From NCBI GenBank assembly GCA_938034875.1, contig CALHND010000002.1:186001-250000 (forward strand): a stretch of 64,000 nucleotides of DNA, written 5' to 3'. Position 1 is the stretch's first letter. Each line of letters starts with the position of its first letter. Source of the DNA: an uncultured Clostridia bacterium (GTDB taxonomy: Bacteria > Bacillota > Clostridia > Oscillospirales > Acutalibacteraceae). Shown here one piece after another: positions 8,950 through 15,523 of the stretch. A program made the translations under genes and the position numbers. The notes under the pieces were generated by a model. The model had not been told where the DNA came from. It saw nothing but the letters and a program-made list of their open reading frames with translations, and made no database searches.

Positions 8950-10136
8950 ATCCCAACCTCCAAACAGATATGCTGAACGCTTAAAGCGTTGACTCTATCG
9001 CTAAAGGAACGGTTGCTGTCATCGCCTTTTTCTGATACGGAATACTTGTTCCGGTCGTTTTCGGGTATAGAAAAAGCAGACTCTACTGAATCTGCTCTAT
9101 CATCTGCTTTATTTTGCTGTAAGATTCCTGCTCCGTTTTTGCCTGTTCCACTATCGGTATCGCTTTTTGCGCTACTTCTTCCTTTTGCTCCGGCTTTAAT
9201 CGACCGAAAAGATGCATAATCTCGTTTCTTGCTGATATTGAGATGTGATTCTCCGAAATAAGATTCAACAACTTTGTACGGTAATGGCTCCTGCTTATAT
9301 TCATTTGACAGAACAACCTCCCTAATTGCTAATATATCATTTGCTTCATCTGCATTTATTCTAACAATCTTAGTAATTTCCGGATTACTAATTTTCCCCT
9401 TTATATACGCTATTACATCAGGACAATCGTATGAATGAATAACCGCCTCACCAAATCTTGTGGTGGGATAGCTGTTTTTATTGTGCTTATAATCCGCATA
9501 CCGTGAAAATAGTATTTCTCTTTCTGCCGATGTAACAACCTTGTTAACCGTAATCCATCCAAAATTAATATACTGCGTTTCAGTATATTTTTCAATATCT
9601 TTAAATAATTGATATTCCTCTCTGCTTATTTCTCCTCTTTCATAACGGTCAAGCAAACAATTGTTGTCGCTTATTGAATAGCGTATATCGCTTTCTTCTG
9701 AATTGAAACGCTCTGAAAGAGGAATTACATTGCCGTTATCATTGTAGGTTACTGGGTCAAGGTATTCGGTATCTTCGACAGAAATGGAATGTTGTTTTTT
9801 GGCTTCAAGTGAATTGTTTTTACCGTTCTGCATAGAATAGTATTGACTTTCTGTATCTGTTTGTGGTACAGTAATGTCAGCAGAAGTTTCATATCTACGG
9901 TCTTGTGCCGTCAGTGAAGCTTCTGCTATTTCTATATCTGGATTTTGATAAATAAAGCCTTCATTTTTATTTGCATACACAAGTAGTGATTTTATGTCTC
10001 TACCGTAAGCACTAGCGGCAAAACTTGTATTAATATTAACTTCTCCAAAATCAACATCAATATAGTTGCCTTCTTGATTTACCCATACAGGCACAATCAT
10101 ATTACCTTTACTCGTGGTTATCTCTCCTATAACCAC
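8940..10136 (-). CDS. fragment of a phage polyvalent/MuF-type protein
   Basis: This 398-aa hydrophilic protein resembles the C-terminal parts of very large prophage proteins of Clostridia. It has an N-terminal segment reminiscent of barnase/EndoU-like phage nuclease domains (about 1-75), the linker pattern GNVIPLSERFN near residue 133, and Ser/Asp-rich linkers. The likely start lies beside an unrelated gene fragment on the other strand (10175 onward), so the original N terminus is probably lost. The last residues run into the truncated holin. Function in this state is doubtful; the family assignment is tentative. Confidence 0.5.
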   Translation of the reverse strand: MVIGEITTSKGNMIVPVWVNQEGNYIDVDFGEVNINTSFAASAYGRDIKSLLVYANKNEGFIYQNPDIEIAEASLTAQDRRYETSADITVPQTDTESQYYSMQNGKNNSLEAKKQHSISVEDTEYLDPVTYNDNGNVIPLSERFNSEESDIRYSISDNNCLLDRYERGEISREEYQLFKDIEKYTETQYINFGWITVNKVVTSAEREILFSRYADYKHNKNSYPTTRFGEAVIHSYDCPDVIAYIKGKISNPEITKIVRINADEANDILAIREVVLSNEYKQEPLPYKVVESYFGESHLNISKKRDYASFRSIKAGAKGRSSAKSDTDSGTGKNGAGILQQNKADDRADSVESAFSIPENDRNKYSVSEKGDDSNRSFSDRVNALSVQHICLEVGMWH

Positions 10137-10174
10137 AACGCTTTCTTTTGGATGTGTTTTAGATTTATATTGAT

Positions 10175-10397
10175 AGATAAAGGAACGGAAGCTTGTGGCG
10201 CCATCGAGGTATATGAAACAGAAGAATTTGCTAACAATAGAAATGATTATCTGTCTACCTTTGATGGGGGCATATTAAGTTCTGATTCGCACAGAGTTAT
10301 TGGTACAATAGTTGTTCGCACATCAGATAAACTATCTGCATCCAAGCAGAAAGAATTTGAGCAGAAAATTGTAGATGCCTTAACAAGATTAAAATAA
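10175..10397 (+). pseudogene. 3' fragment of a hypothetical protein gene
   Basis: An open frame of about 74 codons from 10175 to the stop at 10397 encodes a sequence resembling the C-terminal end of secreted or lipoprotein-like hypothetical proteins in Clostridia (patterns AIEVYETEE and GTIVVRTSDKL). No start codon with a ribosome site precedes the conserved part, and the frame upstream is antisense to the phage fragment. I read it as a gene whose 5' end was deleted. Confidence 0.5.
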
Positions 10398-10438
10398 ATA
10401 ATTATACCTATCTAACTTTACCTTTAAGCTTTGCAGGT

Positions 10439-10580
10439 TGTTCATTAGTTGTAAAATTACTTATTGGCTACAAACCCGAATAAATGGTGGGTTCTATTCA
10501 TGCCCCTTATGGGTACTCGCATCAAACAGTAAAAAACCGAGCTCTACTCCAATTGGATAAGAGTTCGGTTTTTACTTTTA
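10439..10580. repeat. 142-bp direct repeat, left copy, with terminator hairpin
   Basis: This is the left copy of a direct repeat whose other copy is 11924-12066; together they bracket the RelA/SpoT gene. Each contains an AACCC...GGGTT hairpin in the middle and ends in a long palindrome with CCAATTGG at its centre and AAAACCG/CGGTTTT at the ends, followed by T residues. The palindrome would act as a bidirectional terminator. The 10398-10852 gap otherwise holds only the hairpin at 10726-10754. Confidence 0.75.
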
Positions 10581-10725
10581 TTATTTTATTTCTTATTTAA
10601 CTCTTGTAGTAGAAAATAACCGTAATATCATATCCGAAACCTCTTGTTTTTTGTAATATTTTCCAGTATAATTATATGCAACACTGTCGAAGCGCCGTAA
10701 ATCCTGACACGATATAATACTAAGA

Positions 10726-10754
10726 AAAGACCCTGTCAGATCGACAGGGTCTTT
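10726..10754 (+). terminator. hairpin upstream of the RelA/SpoT gene
   Basis: A perfect 12-bp stem is formed by 10726-10737 and 10743-10754 (AAAGACCCTGTC and its complement). It lies about 100 bp before the gene. It may isolate the gene from upstream transcription or lie in its leader. Confidence 0.55.
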
Positions 10755-10852
10755 GTGGATTTATATAATGTCTTAAGCGTGTAATGATTTCAAATAATGT
10801 AGTATAGCAATAACGGGAAGTTAAACACAAAATGGACAGGAGTTTAATTGGA

Positions 10853-11902
10853 ATGAAAAATCTCAAACTGCAGAAATGGAAAAAACTAGAACACTCCCGA
10901 ACTAAAATAATAAAATCTGGAAAAATAATTAAAAACACAAACTCCCCCGCAGAACAAGTGGTGGAAGCTACAGCCGTAACTGACAATTGGAGGGCATCAC
11001 ACGCCTTCCCATTACATGTTATATATATGCATTTGCGTAGAATGACAAATAATAATGATAATATAATCGTCGCTGAACGTTTAAAAAGATTGGACTCAAT
11101 CATAAAAAAATTAAGTAGAGAACCATCTATGAGTCTTTGGGAGATGCAGGATTTAGGAGGATGTAGACTTATAGTCCCAAAAGTACAAGATGTTTATAGT
11201 TATGCAGAAAAATATAATAACTCAAGGAAACGGCATATATTTCAAAAAAAATACGACTATATAGCTGAACCTAAAAAGTCCGGATATCGGAGTTTACATA
11301 TGGTATATAAATATTATAGTGATTCAAATGACATATATAATAGAAATATGCTTATAGAAATACAATATCGAACTCATCTGCAGCACTTGTGGGCTACTGC
11401 TGTAGAAACAATGGGTCTGTTCACAAAAGAAGCAATTAAATCTGGACAGGGATCAGATGATATAAAGAGATTCTTTGTGTTAATTTCTTCACTGTTTGCC
11501 ATAAGAGAAAACCAACCGATTGTTCCGGATACGGTTGAAGATGTTAATGAACTTGTATCAGAAATAGAAGAAATAAATAGCAGGTGTAATTTTCTTGATA
11601 TGTTAAGTGCTATAAGAGTTGCTGTTGATAATCAAGAACAAAAGAAATTTAAACAGCAAGGATATTATATTTTAATTTTAAATTACAATACTAAACGTCT
11701 ATCCATAAAGTACTTTATGCCAAGCAAAATTGAAGCAGCAAATGATATATATACTCAAATTGAAAGCACTCGCTCTGAATCAAAAATTGATGCTGTTTTA
11801 GTTAGAGTATCATCTTTTCAAGATTTAAAAATCGCGTATCCAAACTATTTTTCTGACATTGGTGAATTTTTGGAATTAGTCAAAGGCTACTTAAAGTATT
11901 AG
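10853..11902 (+). CDS. RelA/SpoT-domain protein (alarmone-synthetase-like)
   Basis: This protein of about 349 aa has an N-terminal nucleotidyltransferase domain of the RelA/SpoT synthetase type: the LGGCRLIV segment, PKKSGYRSLHMVY, and IEIQYRTHLQHLWATAVE. No HD hydrolase and no TGS/ACT regulatory domains are present. A separate domain of about 120 residues ends the protein. Stand-alone proteins of this class either make (p)ppGpp-like alarmones or act as toxins that pyrophosphorylate tRNA ends (toxSAS); sequence alone does not decide. ATG 10853 is chosen because AGGAG lies 10 bp upstream; ATG 10832 is possible. The gene is A/T rich and lies between direct repeats, which suggests acquisition. 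Confidence 0.8.
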   Translation: MKNLKLQKWKKLEHSRTKIIKSGKIIKNTNSPAEQVVEATAVTDNWRASHAFPLHVIYMHLRRMTNNNDNIIVAERLKRLDSIIKKLSREPSMSLWEMQDLGGCRLIVPKVQDVYSYAEKYNNSRKRHIFQKKYDYIAEPKKSGYRSLHMVYKYYSDSNDIYNRNMLIEIQYRTHLQHLWATAVETMGLFTKEAIKSGQGSDDIKRFFVLISSLFAIRENQPIVPDTVEDVNELVSEIEEINSRCNFLDMLSAIRVAVDNQEQKKFKQQGYYILILNYNTKRLSIKYFMPSKIEAANDIYTQIESTRSESKIDAVLVRVSSFQDLKIAYPNYFSDIGEFLELVKGYLKY

Positions 11903-11923
11903 TATGCAATCCATTTTTCATTA

Positions 11924-12066
11924 TGTTCATTAGTTGTAAAATTACTTATTGGCTTCAAACCCGCATAAGCACCGGGTTCTATTCATATCCCTTGTGAACA
12001 CCCGCACCAAAAAGTAAAAAACCGAACTCTACTCCAATTGGAGAAGAGTTCGGTTTTTTGCTTTTC
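11924..12066. repeat. 142-bp direct repeat, right copy, with terminator hairpin
   Basis: This is the right copy of the repeat at 10439-10580, beginning 20 bp after the RelA/SpoT stop. The terminal palindrome (about 12016-12058) is nearly perfect and is followed by T residues, so it is a good terminator for that gene. Differences between copies are scattered, so the duplication is not very recent. Confidence 0.75.
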
Positions 12067-12285
12067 TTTAAACATCCGAACTGCAGTTGCACGAAGCCAA
12101 AAATAAATAAACGAAAATAGTAATTAGGGAAATTAAAATAATTTAGATTGTTAATACAAGCATTATAGTGGAAACAGACGAACCAGCTATACTCGTAAAA
12201 AGGCTACAAAAGCATAAAATAAAGAAGAATATAACCCCCTCTAATAAAACTAAACGGATGTCACAAGCAATGCTTGGTTTGTAAA

Positions 12286-12314
12286 TGGACAATTTCGCTC
12301 CTATGTGATATAAT
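12286..12314 (+). promoter_or_regulatory. strong sigma-A-type promoter
   Basis: TGGACA (12286-12291) lies 17 bp from TATAAT (12309-12314), with an extended -10 TG at 12306-12307. It drives the truncated XRE reading frame at 12342. About 220 bp of A/T-rich sequence between the repeat and this promoter (12067-12285) contains nothing I recognise. Confidence 0.7.
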
Positions 12315-12341
12315 AGTTACGCGCACTGTTGGAGGCGTAAT

Positions 12342-12416
12342 ATGTACGATAGCTTCATGAAGCTTTTTGATGTGATGATACAAAAAGGTATAACGATTTC
12401 ACTTCTTCAAAACTAA
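12342..12416 (+). pseudogene. truncated XRE-type regulator reading frame (24 aa)
   Basis: A GGAGG site precedes an ATG at the right distance. The 24-residue product resembles the first helix of small XRE regulators like the one at 903 (pattern KLFDVMIQKGI) and then stops. The 5' signals of a regulator gene are intact while the body is gone, so it is probably a recombination remnant. A functional micropeptide cannot be excluded. Confidence 0.5.
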
Positions 12417-12628
12417 GCATTATTTAGTGAAATATTATTATAAGATTTAATATGGGCAGATTTCTTGTTTTAAGAGTATTAAAAGTATCTGCCAGATAAT
12501 TAATTATAATGGACATACATATTGGAGTCTATTTAATACAAAAATTCAACAAAAAGGGTGTGATATTATAGATTATTGCGCTAGCGTCAAAACTAACACA
12601 ATAAATTAAAATTTTAAGAGGTGATTAT
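12417..12628 (+). other. upstream region of the DUF1538/PII pair
   Basis: A possible hairpin pairs GGCAGAT (12455-12461) with ATCTGCC (12487-12493). A TATAAT-like hexamer lies at 12505-12510 without a convincing -35. An AAGAGGTGAT ribosome site (12616-12625) precedes the TTG start at 12629. No regulator-binding motif was recognised. Confidence 0.35.
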
Positions 12629-14125
12629 TTGAACGATTTAACCGGAAAATTTAAAGAAGTACTTATGTCAGTGTTGCCAATTACATTTATTGTTCTTGTG
12701 CTTCATTTTACCATAAGTCCATTGGAATCAAATATGCTATATGCTTTTTTGATAGGCTCTGCCTTGGTAATTATCGGCCTTACAGTATTTCTGTTTGGAA
12801 TTGATCAGGGTCTCGAACCAATTGGACATGGTGTTGGAAATTCAATTACGCATTCAAATAGCTACGCAGTGATAATTACTGTCAGTTTGATTTTAGGTTT
12901 TTTTATTTCTTACGCAGAGCCGGATCTACATATTCTTGCTAATCAGGTAGATAGTGTGACTTCTGGTCAGTTTGAAAAAACCTTGATGGTGCTTGTTGTA
13001 TCAATTGGTATTGGAATTATGATGACGCTTGGAATGCTGCGCATTCTTAAGGATGTAAGACTGAAATACGTGTTCACAGGCGTATATGCCTTAATTTTTA
13101 TTCTGTCATTATTCTCATCATCTGATTTTCTGGCCATAGCATTTGATTCTTCCGGAGCTACGACAGGCGCGATTACAGTTCCTTTTATGCTGGCGCTGGC
13201 CGCCGGGGTCTCCGCCATGAAAAAAGACAGTAAGATGAGCGAAGCTGACAGCTTTGGGTTGGTAGGTATTTCTTCGGCAGGTGCGATTCTTGGAGTTTTG
13301 ATTACAGGACTTTTTCTTAAAAGCGGTAAACTGCATGGCGCTTTGCCGGAACCTGATGCAATAAACTCTAATCTATTAGATGCGTATGCTTCAAAACTGT
13401 TTCATATTGCATGGGAGTCTTTCTTGACATTACTGCCGATTATTATCGTATATATAATATTTCAGGTGTTTTTCTTTAAACACAAAAAGAGCAAGGTGCT
13501 CGATACTGTACGAGGTATAGTCTTAACTTTTATAGGACTTGTAGTATTTTTATTGGGCGTTAATGGCGGCTTTATGGAAGTGGGCACCCAGTTGGGAATT
13601 CAGCTTGCTTCTATGGATTCTAATGTTCCGGTTCTCCTTGTAGCTTTGCTACTGGGGCTTACCACTGTACTGGCTGAGCCGGCCGTTCATGTATTAACCA
13701 ATCAGGTGGAAGATGTCACAGGAGGATCAGTCAAACGCAATTTGGTTCTCATTTTTTTATCGGTGGCAGTTGGTCTATCAATATTTATGTCTTCCTTGAG
13801 GATTCTCGTACCTGGTATCCAGCTATGGATGTATTTGCTGCCGGGGTTTGGTCTGGCGGTAATATTGTCCTACTTTGTGCCCGATTTGTTTGTGGGTATG
13901 GCTTTTGATGCTGGTGGTGTTGCTTCAGGACCTATGACAGCCACCTTCTCTCTTGCCTTTGTTCAGGGTGTGGCTGCCCAAGTTCCTAATGCGGATGTGG
14001 TAGTAGATGGGTTCGGTATGATAGCGATCGTTGCAATGATGCCGATTATAGCAATTGAACTGCTTGGCGCGCTCTATCAAGCAAAATTACGCAAGGCATC
14101 CAACATTGCTATTTCAAAAGAGTGA
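12629..14125 (+). CDS. DUF1538 integral membrane protein, putative transporter
   Basis: This 498-aa protein has two homologous halves (about 1-240 and 265-490). Each half contains the repeated patterns YAEPDLHILANQV / LAEPAVHVLTNQV and AFDSSGATTG / AFDAGGVASG in hydrophobic surroundings, with about 12 membrane segments in total. This is the DUF1538 architecture. The internal duplication and conserved acidic and Gly motifs suggest a secondary transporter with inverted repeats; the substrate is unknown. It starts at TTG behind a strong AAGAGGTGAT site. The next gene, 16 bp away, is a PII-like protein, suggesting nucleotide-responsive gating. That last point is inference. Confidence 0.85.
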   Translation: MNDLTGKFKEVLMSVLPITFIVLVLHFTISPLESNMLYAFLIGSALVIIGLTVFLFGIDQGLEPIGHGVGNSITHSNSYAVIITVSLILGFFISYAEPDLHILANQVDSVTSGQFEKTLMVLVVSIGIGIMMTLGMLRILKDVRLKYVFTGVYALIFILSLFSSSDFLAIAFDSSGATTGAITVPFMLALAAGVSAMKKDSKMSEADSFGLVGISSAGAILGVLITGLFLKSGKLHGALPEPDAINSNLLDAYASKLFHIAWESFLTLLPIIIVYIIFQVFFFKHKKSKVLDTVRGIVLTFIGLVVFLLGVNGGFMEVGTQLGIQLASMDSNVPVLLVALLLGLTTVLAEPAVHVLTNQVEDVTGGSVKRNLVLIFLSVAVGLSIFMSSLRILVPGIQLWMYLLPGFGLAVILSYFVPDLFVGMAFDAGGVASGPMTATFSLAFVQGVAAQVPNADVVVDGFGMIAIVAMMPIIAIELLGALYQAKLRKASNIAISKE

Positions 14126-14141
14126 TCAATAGGAGGTAATT

Positions 14142-14852
14142 ATGGATAATCAAACTAAGGCGCCGTCTATAGAGCAACAGTTTCTGATAATGACATTAAT
14201 TCTCAACGAACATCAATGTCAGAAATTTGTCCGTATTGCCAAAGAAAAAGATATCCACGATGCGATGATAATACTTGGTAGGGGCACAGTAAAAAGTGCT
14301 GCTCTAAATTTGTTGGGGATAAAGAGTGAGAAGAAAACAATTGTAAATATTCTGATTGAAAAGGAAAAAGCAATAAAAATACTGGAATTTTTCGATAAAG
14401 AGCTCCAGCTTAATCGACCCGGTCATGGAATTATCTATACAATACCTGTAATAATTGCAGACCAGATAATAAACGATCATCAGGGCGCTTGGAATATAAA
14501 GCAAGATACGGAGTGTGAGAGTATGTTTAAGAAACTAACGGTAATTGTAAATCGCGGCATGGCGGAGGATGTAATGGATATAGCACGCAAAGCAGGTGTA
14601 ACGGGTGGTACAATCCTTCACGGTCGGGGAACTACTTCGGAGCTTGCTGTAAAATTATTCGGTATGGAAATAGAAAAGGAAAAAGAATTGGTTATAATTC
14701 TTATGCCAAGCGATTTAATAGATAAAGTAGTTAATAATCTGTATAATGAGCTTCAGCTCGGCATTCCCGGCAACGGAGTTTTGTTTGTTGAACCTGTTTT
14801 GGATATCCATGGTCTTTTCGATTCAAAGTCCAACAATAAAGATATCCAATAA
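14142..14852 (+). CDS. tandem PII-like signalling protein
   Basis: This 236-aa protein contains two PII/CutA-fold repeats (about 15-110 and 125-225). Each has the pattern ILGRGT / ILHGRGT followed by a strand ending in PGxG (RPGHGIIY and IPGNGVLF). PII proteins bind ATP/ADP and small effectors and gate membrane transporters such as AmtB. A two-domain version directly behind a DUF1538 membrane protein points to it as that protein's regulator. A clear GGAGGT site precedes the ATG. The canonical T-loop uridylylation tyrosine is not evident, so it is a PII-like protein rather than GlnB. Confidence 0.8.
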   Translation: MDNQTKAPSIEQQFLIMTLILNEHQCQKFVRIAKEKDIHDAMIILGRGTVKSAALNLLGIKSEKKTIVNILIEKEKAIKILEFFDKELQLNRPGHGIIYTIPVIIADQIINDHQGAWNIKQDTECESMFKKLTVIVNRGMAEDVMDIARKAGVTGGTILHGRGTTSELAVKLFGMEIEKEKELVIILMPSDLIDKVVNNLYNELQLGIPGNGVLFVEPVLDIHGLFDSKSNNKDIQ

Positions 14853-14951
14853 AAACACAGCGGATTTTGATAATCTGATCAAAGATCTTATTAATTAGTA
14901 GAAAATAAGACTTCCCTAAAGCTTTTATGAGGCCGTACATAAGATTGTGTA

Positions 14952-14991
14952 AACCTCCGAATTGGTGTAAAATAACACTAATTCGGAGGTT
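14952..14991. terminator. long inverted repeat before the transposase remnant
   Basis: AACCTCCGAATT (14952-14963) and its exact complement (14980-14991) flank a 16-nt loop, followed by T-rich sequence. It could terminate the DUF1538/PII operon or be part of the decayed insertion sequence's left end. Confidence 0.55.
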
Positions 14992-14996
14992 TTATT

Positions 14997-15300
14997 TTGA
15001 AAAAACAGCAGATAAAGAAAAACTGGTACAACACCAATAAAGCGCAAAAACGCGAGCCGTGATGGAGGATTACTACATCAAGGAAGTGGCTGACATAAAC
15101 GAACTGTTTTAAAAAATGGTAGGTTCGGTTGTTTAAAAACGGCTTGTAACAAGAACTAGAAAACGAACTCTGATACAGCAAGTATGATTATAAAAACCGT
15201 AACACAGGAAATTGCCGAAATAAACGCACCCCTTTGTTCGGATTTGAGTACACTGATGCACCATATCAAGTGTTCATAACCAACATGAATAAGTTTGTTA
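14997..15300 (+). pseudogene. IS256-family transposase remnant
   Basis: Translation across frames gives the N-terminal pattern of IS256-type transposases: KNWYNTNKAQKREP, then after a stop and frame change EDYYIKEVADINELF, KMVGSV, and later SKYDYKNRNTGNCRN. Stops and single-base frameshifts (near 15060 and 15110) interrupt it, and the catalytic DDE part is absent. It is a long-dead N-terminal fragment. The gene-free stretch 14853-15523 otherwise holds only hairpins. Confidence 0.7.
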
Positions 15301-15332
15301 GGATACTAGATTTCTTTATACCATAACACATA

Positions 15333-15361
15333 AAAAGAGCAGACAAAATGTCTGCTCTTTT
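15333..15361. terminator. bidirectional terminator hairpin
   Basis: Perfect 13-bp arms 15333-15345 and 15349-15361 (AAAAGAGCAGACA and complement) with a 3-nt loop. It can end transcription from either side, including the leftward ligase-fusion operon, whose stop lies about 160 bp away. Confidence 0.65.
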
Positions 15362-15523
15362 CTTTTATGCGGGTGCGGCTTTTTTTTAATACTCCACAGC
15401 CACTCTTTACCCCTGTGTCTGTTGTATAGTTGCTTTTAAACAGAACTGGGAATCTAATATATCCGACAAAACGGTAGTGAATTACGATACGCTGGGTATG
15501 GTTTTTTCCTTCGCTATCTGGTA

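Noticed and set aside
10439..12066. Integron-type cassette with attC sites
   Set aside because: The repeats fold, but there is no integrase, no recognisable R'/R'' core sites and only one gene; only the repeat-flanked arrangement is reported.
14952..14991. Riboswitch for the downstream region
   Set aside because: It is a simple perfect inverted repeat with a plain loop and no functional gene follows.
15250..15523. Additional gene after the transposase remnant
   Set aside because: Short frames there are broken and lack start signals; only a terminator hairpin is supported.
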